Positions 54,462-63,105 of a stretch of 64,000 nucleotides of DNA are shown in pieces. The stretch's first letter is position 1; each line of letters opens with the position of its first letter. The notes under the pieces were generated by a model that worked only from the letters and a program-made list of their open reading frames with translations, was not told the origin of the DNA and ran no database searches. A program made the translations under genes and the position numbers. Source of the DNA: an uncultured Granulosicoccus sp. (GTDB taxonomy: Bacteria > Pseudomonadota > Gammaproteobacteria > Granulosicoccales > Granulosicoccaceae); contig CANMQI010000007.1 of assembly GCA_947499955.1 (NCBI GenBank), positions 124,001 to 188,000 on the forward strand, read 5' to 3'.

Positions 54462-55538
54462 ATGTTCATCGAAATCGCAAGGAAGCAGTCGAGCAAGTTG
54501 AAAGCATGTTGTCATCGGTGGCCTTGTCTCTTGCTGACAACCTGCCTGCTCGCGGCCTGCGGCTCCGGCACGGACAGCGTAACCGGCGGGACATCCATGG
54601 ATGACCCTTCCTCCCTGTCAGGCCGCATCGTCTCTGCCGATCCAACATTCGACAAGTTCTGGATGCTTGATCTTGTATCCGGCCAGTACACGACGATTCC
54701 CGGCACGGAGTGGGAAGAAGATCATCCCGTTTGTGATCTCTGGACCGATTCGACCGTTTTCCCGTCCAGGAACGGTGATTATCTGGTAGAGACGATCGAT
54801 TCCTGTACGTCCGGTGAACAGGCATACGAGCGGGTGCATGCGGTATTCGTGCGCGACGGCGAAGGCACGCTACTGAACAGTATCGGCATCAGTACCATCG
54901 TCGGTGGTGTCAGAGGGCCAGCCCGGATATCCCCCAACGGTGAACTGATTGCGCTACCCGTTGATTTCGGCGACGGTGAATATCGACTGACGGTGTTTGA
55001 TTGGCGCAATGAGGAGATGATAACGAAGGGACCGACCATCTCTGGCAAGGCCTTTGACTGGCTGCCTGACAATCGTTTGATCTACGCAAACCGAAATGAT
55101 GTGTATGTGACGACACAGGATCTGGCTGACAGCGAGTTTCTCTATGGTACCGGCCCGGAAGGCGGCTTTCCGCAAGATTTCGCCGTGAGTCCGGATGGTC
55201 AGAGCCTGGCCATGGTGGTGATCGAACGTAGCAGCATGGTTTCGCGATATGGCGTTCCGTGGATCATGGATCTGAACACGCTTGAATTACGCCAGTTGGC
55301 TCATGCTGATGACCCGCTCAGCAGCGACGAAACCTTCAGAATCGAGTATCCGACCTGGTCGCCGGATGGCAGCAAGGTAGCTTTGGTTTATGGACTGACT
55401 CGGTTCGCAGGCTTTGCCGAGTTGTACGTGGTGCCCGCCGGTGCTGACAATGTACTGTTGTCGGAAGACAATGATCAGGTGATGCGGGTGAACTCCTGGT
55501 TTACGCAATTGCGTCCATTTGACGCAGAACCTGAATAG
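54462..55538 (+). CDS. TolB/PD40-like beta-propeller lipoprotein
   Basis: The 358-residue protein has a long basic N-terminus, then a hydrophobic core and lipobox (LLTTCLLAAC). PD40/TolB-type propeller repeats follow: RISPNGELIALPVDF, FAVSPDGQSLAMVVI and PTWSPDGSKVALVYG. Such propellers mediate protein-protein contacts in the periplasm. No Pal or Tol genes are close by, so it is not TolB itself. ATG 54462 lies after a weak GTGAGC and is the first that includes the signal peptide. Confidence 0.75.
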   Translation: MFIEIARKQSSKLKACCHRWPCLLLTTCLLAACGSGTDSVTGGTSMDDPSSLSGRIVSADPTFDKFWMLDLVSGQYTTIPGTEWEEDHPVCDLWTDSTVFPSRNGDYLVETIDSCTSGEQAYERVHAVFVRDGEGTLLNSIGISTIVGGVRGPARISPNGELIALPVDFGDGEYRLTVFDWRNEEMITKGPTISGKAFDWLPDNRLIYANRNDVYVTTQDLADSEFLYGTGPEGGFPQDFAVSPDGQSLAMVVIERSSMVSRYGVPWIMDLNTLELRQLAHADDPLSSDETFRIEYPTWSPDGSKVALVYGLTRFAGFAELYVVPAGADNVLLSEDNDQVMRVNSWFTQLRPFDAEPE

Positions 55539-55707
55539 GGGCCAGAGTGGTATCTGGAAGGGCCGTTTGCCTGGCTACCGGTCGGATATTAAAGGTTGAT
55601 GTGCCGATGCCACTCGTGAAGCGACTTGCATTGTTGACTGACGGTGAATTCATGGACAACAGCTGCAATCGTCCTGCATGATGGCAGGCGTCGAAGCGTG
55701 AGTCAGC

Positions 55708-55780
55708 ATCGCTGGACACGACGACCAACCTTGATCCTGTGGCTTTGGCGGCTTCGGCAACGCGCGCTCATCGTCTCATT
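55708..55780. repeat. Duplicated fragment of the SDR gene
   Basis: This 73-bp stretch matches 52884-52957 inside the SDR gene (CGACGACCAACCTTGATCCT onward) at about 90%, in the same orientation, 2.8 kb away. It has no coding role here. Apart from this and the palindrome at 56219, the 55539-56364 gap shows no recognised feature. Confidence 0.75.
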
Positions 55781-56218
55781 AATCATATGACAATCCTTCG
55801 AGGGTACTTGATCGGGTCGTCAGTATCTGTCAATCGGTTTTTCCGTTTATCGGTAGAGGGTCAGATTTAGTTCATTCGCTAGTAATACCGCCTGGTGCAG
55901 ATCTGAAGCCTTTCGCCTGGGGAGCCAGTCATCGGTACCGTGTTCATGATTCCTGTTCGGTGACCATGGTGAGCCATGACGGCAAGGAATCCGCGATTGA
56001 AGATCAGGTATCCGGGGCTATCCATAATTCGCAACGCAAGCTGACTGGATGGCGCAGTGATGTCACCTGTACACAGACTACCTCGGACAGAGGTCGTTTG
56101 GCATCAGCCATTTGTATGAGGGGAAGCTGATGGTTTCAGTTGGCATCGGCGGTCGTCGATATCAGGGCACAGGTACCACTCGATGCGGAAAAGTGAGTCG
56201 GTGCCAGTGTCGAACCCT

Positions 56219-56241
56219 GTAACTTGCAATTTGCAAGTTAC
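56219..56241. promoter_or_regulatory. 23-bp palindrome upstream of the Mo-hydroxylase operon
   Basis: GTAACTTGCAA, one T and TTGCAAGTTAC form 11-bp perfect arms about 124 bp before the first structural gene. It is a strong operator candidate, perhaps for the HxlR-type regulator encoded downstream. Confidence 0.55.
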
Positions 56242-56364
56242 GGTTCTATAGTTCGGCAGCTCTGCCCACACAAACTTCCGGTGCAACGTACTCGAACCTT
56301 TCCCCGGAGTTGTCGAAGGCGTTCACCACTTCCATTTCGTCTGTCATTTCTGGAGAGGGTCACC

Positions 56365-56826
56365 ATGTCCATTACATTGAAAATCAACGGAGAGACGCGT
56401 GAGATCGACGCTGACGCCGATACACCGCTGCTTTGGGTCATTCGGGACGAACTGAACCTGACCGGCACCAAGTTCGGATGCGGCGTGGCCTCGTGTGGCG
56501 CTTGCACTGTCCATCTCAATGGCAAGCCACAACGTTCCTGCGTATTTCCGATTGGTGCCGTGGGGGAGAACGAGATCACCACCATCGAGAAGGTAGACAC
56601 ACCAGAAGCCAAGGCAGTACAGACTGCGTGGCAAGAGCTTGATGTCGTGCAGTGCGGTTACTGTCAATCCGGGCAGATAATGTCAGCCATCGGTCTGCTG
56701 TCCGACAATGCCAAGCCCAGTGATGAAGAGATCGATACCTTCATGCATGGCAATGCCTGTCGCTGCGCCACCTACCATCGCATTCGTGCGGCCATCCATC
56801 GCGCATCAGACATTCTGGAGGCTTGA
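56365..56826 (+). CDS. (2Fe-2S) subunit of a xanthine-dehydrogenase-family enzyme (IorA-like)
   Basis: The 153-residue protein has an N-terminal plant-type ferredoxin domain (GCGVASCGACTVHLNGK and RSC) and a C-terminal helical cluster domain (VQCGYCQSGQ, HGNACRCATY), so all eight cysteines of the two [2Fe-2S] centres are present. It passes electrons from the molybdenum subunit encoded next. The size and gene order match isoquinoline 1-oxidoreductase-type two-subunit enzymes that lack an FAD subunit. ATG 56365 follows GGAGAGG; the frame is open upstream but over the palindrome region. Confidence 0.92.
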   Translation: MSITLKINGETREIDADADTPLLWVIRDELNLTGTKFGCGVASCGACTVHLNGKPQRSCVFPIGAVGENEITTIEKVDTPEAKAVQTAWQELDVVQCGYCQSGQIMSAIGLLSDNAKPSDEEIDTFMHGNACRCATYHRIRAAIHRASDILEA

Positions 56827-56828
56827 TC

Positions 56829-59033
56829 ATGAATGCATCAAACACTGCATCGCTGAGTCGACGTGGCTTTCTCAAAAGTGCTGCCCTTCTGGGCGGGGCC
56901 ATGGTCATCGGTTTCAACGCCGGTGGTGCCCTCGCGATCTCTACAGGTTCGGCCCCCGCTGAGGCTGTCGGCTTCAATCCATTTGTCAAGATAGGGCCTG
57001 ACGGTACCGTGACCGTGGTGGTCAAGCATTTCGAGATGGGCCAGGGAACATCCACCGGGTTGACGACCCTGGTCGCTGAGGAAATGAACGTTCCCTGGGA
57101 ACAGATGGCGGTTGAGTTCTCTCCATCAGATGAAAAGTACAAGAATCTGGCGTTCGGTGGTCAGGGAACCGGTGGTTCAACTGCCATGGCCAACTCCTAT
57201 CTGCAATATCGCCAGGCAGGTGCAGCTGCTCGCGACATGCTGATACGAGCAGCAGCGGCAGAATGGAAGGTGGAAGCTGCGGATGTCACTATCGAGAACG
57301 GCCAGCTCGTCAGCGGTGACAAGACTGCTTCCATCGGTGCCTTCGTCGAGCAGGCTGGCATGCTTGAGCCGGCGGCAGAACCGGTACTGAAGGATGCCGC
57401 CAGTTTCACATTGATCGGCAAGGATAAGTTGCCGCGCAAGGACAGCATGGCGAAAACCACTGGCAAGGCCATGTTCGCCATGGACGTAACGGTGCCGAAC
57501 ATGGTGTATGTCACCATCCTGCGATCGCCCCTGTTTGGTGGCACCCTGAAGAGTTTCGAGGTGGGGGGCGCTGCCGAGGTCAATGGTTTCGTCGATGCTC
57601 GCGCTCTGCCGGACAACTCCGGAGTTGCAGTGTATGCCGAGTCCACCTGGGCTGCGATCAAGGCACGGCGATCCGTGACGGCAGACTGGGACAACGCCGC
57701 TGCAGACACACGCGGATCAGCCGAGATGCTCAGTGAATACACCGAGAAACTCAGTGCCGCGCCCACCTACGATGTCACCGGCAAGGGTGATCTGACTGAG
57801 ATGGAAGAGGCGGCGAAGGCTGCCAGTCGATCAGTGTCTGCAGATTTTCACTTTCCACTGCTGGCACATGCGCCCATGGAACCACTGAACTGCGTCATAG
57901 AGCCCACCGCAGAGGGGGGTGTTCGTGTACACGATGGTTGCCAGTTCCCGATGATCACGCACCCCACGGTAGCGGCGATCACTCAGTTGCCGCCGGAAAA
58001 GGTAGAGATCATTACCTATTATGCTGGCGGCTCCTTCGGCCGACGCGCCAATGCGCAATCGGACTATCATGCGCAGGCAGCCATGGCGTTCGTCGCCCTC
58101 GGTGGTGAGAAAGCAGTCAAGCTTGTCTGGACGCGCGAGGATGATCTGGCCGGTGGATTCTATCGTCCCATGTTCGCCCAACGGGCGCATATCGGCATTG
58201 GTGATGACGGCAAGGTTTCAGCCTGGAGTCAGCATACCGTGGCGCAATCGATCTTCAAGGGTGGCCCCATGGAGAGCTTTGTGGTTCACGACGGTGTCGA
58301 TCATTCCTCCGTGGAAGGCGTTGTGGATACTCCCTATCAGCTGCCCATGGCGCTCGGATTGACCGACTATGAATCACCGATGCCTGTGTTGTGGTGGCGC
58401 TCGGTCGGTCACAGTCAGTCGGGCTATACCATGGAAGTACTGATGGATATGGCGGCAGAGGCTGCGGGCCAGGACCCGGTGGACTTTCGCCTGGCGCATC
58501 TTGACGAAGAAGATGAGAACCAGGCACGACTGGCAGGCGTTCTCAAATTGGCAGCCGAGAAGGCCGGCTGGGATGGCAAGCAGGTGGATGGCAAGGGCCG
58601 TGGCGTCGCGGTACACAAGTCGTTTGACACGTACGTGGCCCAGGTAATGGATGTTTCGCTCGATGCTGAAGGGGCCATATCCATCGACAAGGTAGTTTGC
58701 GCTGTGGATTGCGGGGTTGCGGTCAACCCCGATGTCATACGGGCGCAGATGGAAGGTGCCATCGGCTACGGCCTGGGGGCCGTTATGCGAAACGAGATCA
58801 CCCTGAAGGACGGTATCGTCGAGCAAGGCAACTTTCCGGACTACGAGCCGCTGCGTATCAGCGATATGCCGGTGGTCGATGTGCATATCGTGCCATCAGA
58901 CAAGGCGCCATCGGGCGTGGGCGAACCCGGTTTGCCACCCGCAGGGCCGGCACTGGCCAATGCCATTCATGCGGCCACTGGCAAGCGCATAACGTCTTTG
59001 CCCATGACGTCTGCTGGCATTTCCTTTGCCTGA
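56829..59033 (+). CDS. Molybdopterin-binding subunit of a xanthine-dehydrogenase-family enzyme (IorB-like)
   Basis: The 734-residue subunit begins with a twin-arginine signal (SRRGFLKSAALLGGAMVIGF), so the enzyme is probably exported folded to the periplasm with its small partner. Molybdenum-binding regions follow: HFEMGQGTSTGLTTLVAEE, GGQGTGGSTAMA, the aldehyde-oxidase repeats AGGSFGRRANAQSDYHAQAA and the C-terminal GVGEPGLPPAGPALANAI with the catalytic Glu. These enzymes hydroxylate aldehydes or N-heterocycles; the substrate is unknown. ATG 56829 is preferred over a TTG two codons earlier. Confidence 0.92.
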   Translation: MNASNTASLSRRGFLKSAALLGGAMVIGFNAGGALAISTGSAPAEAVGFNPFVKIGPDGTVTVVVKHFEMGQGTSTGLTTLVAEEMNVPWEQMAVEFSPSDEKYKNLAFGGQGTGGSTAMANSYLQYRQAGAAARDMLIRAAAAEWKVEAADVTIENGQLVSGDKTASIGAFVEQAGMLEPAAEPVLKDAASFTLIGKDKLPRKDSMAKTTGKAMFAMDVTVPNMVYVTILRSPLFGGTLKSFEVGGAAEVNGFVDARALPDNSGVAVYAESTWAAIKARRSVTADWDNAAADTRGSAEMLSEYTEKLSAAPTYDVTGKGDLTEMEEAAKAASRSVSADFHFPLLAHAPMEPLNCVIEPTAEGGVRVHDGCQFPMITHPTVAAITQLPPEKVEIITYYAGGSFGRRANAQSDYHAQAAMAFVALGGEKAVKLVWTREDDLAGGFYRPMFAQRAHIGIGDDGKVSAWSQHTVAQSIFKGGPMESFVVHDGVDHSSVEGVVDTPYQLPMALGLTDYESPMPVLWWRSVGHSQSGYTMEVLMDMAAEAAGQDPVDFRLAHLDEEDENQARLAGVLKLAAEKAGWDGKQVDGKGRGVAVHKSFDTYVAQVMDVSLDAEGAISIDKVVCAVDCGVAVNPDVIRAQMEGAIGYGLGAVMRNEITLKDGIVEQGNFPDYEPLRISDMPVVDVHIVPSDKAPSGVGEPGLPPAGPALANAIHAATGKRITSLPMTSAGISFA

Positions 59034-59057
59034 TATTCTGGTTTTTGTGTCGTAGAA

Positions 59058-59102
59058 TGAAGGCTGGCCGTGTCCGCGTCTTGCGGAAGACGGCCAGCTT
59101 CA
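59058..59102. terminator. Long imperfect hairpin between Mo-hydroxylase and hxlR-type genes
   Basis: TGAAGGCTGGCCGTGTCCGC pairs with GCGGAAGACGGCCAGCTTCA around a short loop. It probably ends or attenuates transcription between the operon and the regulator; no T-run follows. Confidence 0.5.
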
Positions 59103-59123
59103 TCAGAGATAGTCAGGATTCGC

Positions 59124-59510
59124 ATGTCATCCGATACCGATTCACCCGAGCAGTCCATGCCTCCTGTGGAGTGGCGATCACGTTGTGCGGTCAGCTGCGC
59201 CCTGGATCTGTTTGGCGACAAATGGTCCTTGCTGATCATACGAGACCTCATCCTCCATGAGTCGCGCACCTATTCCGAGTTCAGAGAGTCACCGGAACAC
59301 ATCTCCACCAATATTCTGGCTAACCGATTGAAGCTTCTGAACTGCCTGGGTGTGATCAGGCGAGTGAATCCTGAAGGCTTCTCTCGTGGCAATGCCTACG
59401 AACTGTCAGAAAAAGGTCTTGCCTTGAAACCGGTGGTGCTGGCCTATGGCGAATGGGCCGTTGAACATCTCAAGGAATTCAACGACGAGATAACCATGGG
59501 GAGAGAATAA
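59124..59510 (+). CDS. HxlR-family transcriptional regulator
   Basis: The 128-residue protein has the MarR/HxlR winged-helix pattern: CAVSCALDLFGDKWSLLIIR then DLILHESRTYSEF, STNILANRLKLL and YELSEKGLALKPVVLAYGEW. HxlR proteins sense redox or electrophilic signals, often through an N-terminal Cys; here Cys residues lie in RCAVSCALD. The position right after the molybdenum enzyme suggests it regulates that operon. ATG 59124 starts a typical-length protein. Confidence 0.9.
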   Translation: MSSDTDSPEQSMPPVEWRSRCAVSCALDLFGDKWSLLIIRDLILHESRTYSEFRESPEHISTNILANRLKLLNCLGVIRRVNPEGFSRGNAYELSEKGLALKPVVLAYGEWAVEHLKEFNDEITMGRE

Positions 59511-59792
59511 CCCAGCTGCCAGACCATGCAAGGGCGATTGGCCAAGTGCATGGTGCTCATTCCATACGAGCTCGGGGCGGCAACAAAGTGTTCCAAGGTA
59601 TCTTCGGGAGGTCCCAATATCTTTTCAAGCTCCTGCATACCCTCGCCACCGATTGTGGACTCCGCAGTCTGTTCGTCTACTTGTCGATACAGAAACAAAT
59701 GGCCGGCTTCGCCAGGATAGGGAGGTTTTGGGGTGTAGCTATGCCCACGCCTCTTGGGGCCGAACTTTCCTCAGAAGCGCAGCTTGGTGAGC

Positions 59793-59895
59793 TTTATCCA
59801 CAAATCCTGTGGATAACCATGTGGATGAACCGCGTATAGCTTTGTGAAACGGGTGTTACACAACGCTATCGAAAATCTGTACAAAAGATGAACAG
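59793..59895. repeat. DnaA-box repeat, copy F
   Basis: Perfect inverted boxes (TTATCCACA and TGTGGATAA), a third TGTGGATGAACC, CGTATAG, and a GCTATCGAAAATCTGTACAA tail similar to copy E. It lies in the 59511-60144 gap, which also holds the octamer array and a hairpin before the LysR gene; a minus-strand frame at 59444-59698 is not supported. Confidence 0.8.
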
Positions 59896-59909
59896 GTCTT
59901 CGGGATAGG

Positions 59910-59965
59910 CGACCGCCCGACCGCCCGACCGCCCGACCGCCCAAACGCCCAAACGCCCAAACGCC
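59910..59965. repeat. Octanucleotide tandem array (CGACCGCC / CAAACGCC)
   Basis: Four units of CGACCGCC are followed directly by three of CAAACGCC, seven 8-bp units in all. It is likely to vary in length by slippage and lies 180 bp before the LysR start. Confidence 0.85.
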
Positions 59966-60096
59966 TGAGCCACGGCCAGCTCCAGTCCTGTGCGCAACCT
60001 GAAGGAGAAGACTACAGTCGGGATTGATATCATCGTGTTCAATTGTTCGGGGGTCCGCCATTGGCAGGCCCTCGCATCCATCAAACCCGAACCGCT

Positions 60097-60124
60097 TGCT
60101 ACTCGAGCTCCGCTCGACGTAGCA
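60097..60124 (+). promoter_or_regulatory. Hairpin just before the LysR-family start
   Basis: TGCTACTCGAGC, TCC and GCTCGACGTAGCA form a near-perfect stem-loop 20 nt upstream of ATG 60145. It could affect translation or be a regulator site. Confidence 0.35.
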
Positions 60125-60144
60125 GCCTCTCGAGAGCATGCCTC

Positions 60145-61062
60145 ATGCCGACCCCTCTGCCACTTCAGGAACTCCCCCCACTCAGCTCCCTGAAGGGGTT
60201 CGAGGCCGCGGCGCGGCTACTCAGCCTGCGAGCCGCGGCGGAGGAGCTCCACCTGACGCATCCTGCCATCGTCAATCAGATACAGCGGCTTGAAGAGAAT
60301 CTCCAGGTCAAGCTGTTTGCCCGCGAAGGCCGCCATGTGGTGCTGACGCCGGCGGGTGAGCGCTTCTATCCGGCGGTGCGTGAGGCGCTGGCGGGGTTGG
60401 TGCAGGGCGCGAGGGCGCTGCGGCAGTTGCAGCACTCGCAGCCGCTGACCGTACAGGTGTATGTGACAACTTCCATTCGCTGGTTGGCGCCGCGGCTGGC
60501 GGATTTCAAAAGCGCGCATCCAGAGGTTGAACTCAAGTTGATGACCTGCAGCTCTGGCTGGGAGTTCGATGAGGCCAATGCAGATGTCGGCATTGTGTTC
60601 CGTGATGGCCTCTTGCCTGAGCACCTGCACTGGCAGCCGCTGTTCGACTCACGCCTGTTTCCGGTGTGCAGCCCACAGCTGCTCGAGAGTGACGCATCGA
60701 CGCTGTCGGTCGAGACCTTGACGACCCTGCCATTGATCGGGGTATATACCGAAGCCTGGAGCTGGGGCAGCTACTTCGAATCATTAGGGCTGGGCTCCTG
60801 TCCAGGCAGCAACTGCATCATGGTTGACACCCTGGTTGTGGCTCTGGAAATGGCGGCGCGTGGTGAAGGGGTGGCGTTGGTCAATGGCCCCTTTGCCGCC
60901 GACGACCTGTCATCCGGTCGTCTGGTCAACCCGACTGGGCAGGTGATGATGGGGCAGGGGGAGTGGGGTGCTGTCTGTCATCGTGAGCTTGCGCAGGATG
61001 TGCGGGTGGTGGCCTTGCTGGATTGGTTGCGCAGCCAGAGTCAGGTTTCGTCACATGCCTGA
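60145..61062 (+). CDS. LysR-family transcriptional regulator (GcvA-like)
   Basis: The N-terminal helix-turn-helix is clear: SLKGFEAAARLLSLRAAAEE, LHLTHPAIVNQIQRLEENL and LFAREGRHVVLTPAGERFY. The substrate-binding domain (residues about 90-300) has the GcvA-like pattern VQVYVTTSIRWLAPRLADF and later VALVNGPFAADDLSSG. ATG 60145 places the helix-turn-helix at the usual distance from the start. The 3' end overlaps the convergent racemase gene by 22 bp. It may control the adjoining racemase and TRAP genes. Confidence 0.9.
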   Translation: MPTPLPLQELPPLSSLKGFEAAARLLSLRAAAEELHLTHPAIVNQIQRLEENLQVKLFAREGRHVVLTPAGERFYPAVREALAGLVQGARALRQLQHSQPLTVQVYVTTSIRWLAPRLADFKSAHPEVELKLMTCSSGWEFDEANADVGIVFRDGLLPEHLHWQPLFDSRLFPVCSPQLLESDASTLSVETLTTLPLIGVYTEAWSWGSYFESLGLGSCPGSNCIMVDTLVVALEMAARGEGVALVNGPFAADDLSSGRLVNPTGQVMMGQGEWGAVCHRELAQDVRVVALLDWLRSQSQVSSHA

Positions 61063-61799
61063 TCGCATTGATGGGAGCTCAGATGCCGAGGGTGTGCACT
61101 GAACGCCTGCGTTCTCGAATACGTTTCTGTCTGAATGAGGGCAGCTTCAATCGAGTCGATAACCGGCAGGCGGTGCAGTATCGAGAGTTCTCTGGCTCGA
61201 CCGCATAATCCGGCGGAACCGAGGATGATGGCTTTTGCACCATCATCGCTACGCGCAGCCCTGATGCAACCGTTTATTCGTTCCGAGATGTGTGACGAGC
61301 CATCGGCGGTGGCGGCAACACCTACGCCTATTGCCCTTACTGTGCATTGTCGATGTAGTTCGAACCTCTCCAGGAGTTTCTGTATGCCAGGCACCATGGT
61401 TTCCACCGTCGTAATGATGGTAAAGCGTCTGGCCTGAAAACGTGCGGCGATGAGTGCCGCTTCCACGCAGGCGATGACGGGAACATCAAGAAAAGAGCGT
61501 CCGGCATCGATCGCGATGTCGTCGAAGCAGGCCATCATGTAGGCATCGTAGCCGGGATTGTTTTCCAGCAGTTGGATAGCCAGGGGTTCGGCATCTCGAC
61601 GGTCCTTCGGACCTTCAATGGACAAGGGGCTGTCCAGAGGGTTTTTTACGGTCACCACGGTGTCCGCTTCCAGCACGCGTCTGGCTGCAGATTGAATCAG
61701 TACATTGACCTGAGTGTTGCCGTTCGGGTTGATGACCAGAATCCGGTGATTTTTCTGCACAGTTTGGCCAGGTGCTGATTCGCTGCTTCGGGTTTGCAT
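61041..61799 (-). CDS. Asp/Glu/hydantoin racemase-family protein
   Basis: The protein has the family's start (HRILVINPNGNTQVNVLIQS). The two catalytic cysteine regions are YMMACFDDIAIDAGR near residue 90, with the first Cys, and ILGSAGLCGRAREL near 200, with the second. Both cysteines are needed for proton transfer at the substrate alpha-carbon. Hydantoin racemases act on D/L-hydantoins, and related proteins act on Asp or Glu. It is followed on the same strand by a TRAP transporter, which may import its substrate. ATG 61799 gives an N-terminal tail of 17 residues before the fold. Confidence 0.85.
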   Translation of the reverse strand: MQTRSSESAPGQTVQKNHRILVINPNGNTQVNVLIQSAARRVLEADTVVTVKNPLDSPLSIEGPKDRRDAEPLAIQLLENNPGYDAYMMACFDDIAIDAGRSFLDVPVIACVEAALIAARFQARRFTIITTVETMVPGIQKLLERFELHRQCTVRAIGVGVAATADGSSHISERINGCIRAARSDDGAKAIILGSAGLCGRARELSILHRLPVIDSIEAALIQTETYSRTQAFSAHPRHLSSHQCDQACDET

Positions 61800-61803
61800 G
61801 ATG

Positions 61804-63105
61804 TCAGCGTCCAGACGCCAGTTCAGGTAGCCAGAGTGCGATTTGCGGAAAGAGAATCAGAAGCCCTGCAAACAGGATCATGATCACGACGAAGGGCAGG
61901 GCGCCGCGTACGACATCATTGAAGTCACCGCCCCCCTTGCGTACGCCCTGCACGACAAACAGATTCATGCCGACAGGTGGCGTGATCAACCCTATCTCGC
62001 ACATGACGACAACGAAGATACCGAACCAGACAGGATCGACACCCACAGACATCATCATGGGCACGGCGATAGGCACGGTGAGTACCAGCATGGACATGGC
62101 ATCCATGAACATGCCCAGAAGGACATAGAACACAACGAACAGCAGTAACAGGGAGAATGTGTTCAGACCCAGTTCCGTCACCCAGCGAGTTACCGCCTGG
62201 GTGCCCCCGGTCATGGACAAGGTGACGTTCAGCAGCAGGGCGCAGACGATGACCAGTATGACCATGCCACTGGTTTTGGCTGATTGTATGAAGCAATTCT
62301 CCACCACTCGCCAGTTGAGCCGTCCATTACGCCAAACGAAAAAGAAGGCAGCAATGACGCCCAGGGCTGCACTTTCGGTGGGTGTTGCGATACCGCCATA
62401 GATCGAACCCATGACGATGCCGAAGATAATCGCCGGTGGGATCAGATGCCGCAGCAGTCGACGCTTCTCCTTGGCAGGTACCTGCATGGCCGGACCAGAA
62501 CGACCGGCGTCCGGGTAAGCAATGGCGACATAGGCTGAGAAAAGCAGGACGAGTGTCAGTCCGGGCAGTATGCCGGCGATGAACAATTGACCTACCGAGA
62601 CATTGGCCAATGAGCCATAGACAAGAAGATTGACAGAGGGCGGAATCAGGATGCCCAGTGTGCCGCCGGCTGCAAGTGTGCCCAGGGCAGGGCGAACCGG
62701 GTAGTTACGTTCATTTAATGCCGGCAAGGCTATCGTGCCCACGGTTGCAGCTGTTGCTACAGATGAGCCCGAGGTCGCCGAGAATAGTGCGCAGGTGCCG
62801 ATATTGGTATGCAGAAGCCCACCGGGTAGGCGCCCCAACCACACAGCCAGAGCGTCAAACATTCGGTCCGCTATGCCGCCACGCAGCAGTAGTTCGCCAA
62901 GCAGCATGAATAGTGGAATAGCTGTCATGACCGGGTTATTCAGTGTTCCCCAGACAACCCCTCCCATGGTTTCCACCAACGGCATGCCGTAGGCGAGGTA
63001 GCCTCCGACGCCACCCACAGCAAGGATGGCAACGGCAACTGGCATGGAGAGGAACATCAGGGCCAGCATGATGGCGAATCCACCAACTATGACTGTCATG
63101 CTCAT
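61804..63105 (-). CDS. dctM: TRAP transporter large permease (DctM)
   Basis: DctM-family protein of 433 residues with about twelve membrane helices. Conserved blocks include IPLFMLLGELLLRGGIADRM, TCALFSATSGSSVATAATVG, the Pro-rich GILIPPSVNLLVYG and TPTESAALGVIAAFFF. It forms the ion-coupled transport channel that takes substrate from the binding protein. Its start overlaps the small-permease stop by 4 bp. The gene ends 4 bp before the racemase start, so racemase and transporter are one transcription unit. Confidence 0.95.
   Translation of the reverse strand: MSMTVIVGGFAIMLALMFLSMPVAVAILAVGGVGGYLAYGMPLVETMGGVVWGTLNNPVMTAIPLFMLLGELLLRGGIADRMFDALAVWLGRLPGGLLHTNIGTCALFSATSGSSVATAATVGTIALPALNERNYPVRPALGTLAAGGTLGILIPPSVNLLVYGSLANVSVGQLFIAGILPGLTLVLLFSAYVAIAYPDAGRSGPAMQVPAKEKRRLLRHLIPPAIIFGIVMGSIYGGIATPTESAALGVIAAFFFVWRNGRLNWRVVENCFIQSAKTSGMVILVIVCALLLNVTLSMTGGTQAVTRWVTELGLNTFSLLLLFVVFYVLLGMFMDAMSMLVLTVPIAVPMMMSVGVDPVWFGIFVVVMCEIGLITPPVGMNLFVVQGVRKGGGDFNDVVRGALPFVVIMILFAGLLILFPQIALWLPELASGR

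Noticed and set aside
59444..59698. Minus-strand frame overlapping the 3' end of the HxlR-type gene
   Set aside because: The sequence looks partly protein-like, but no family or ribosome site supports it and it overlaps a real gene.
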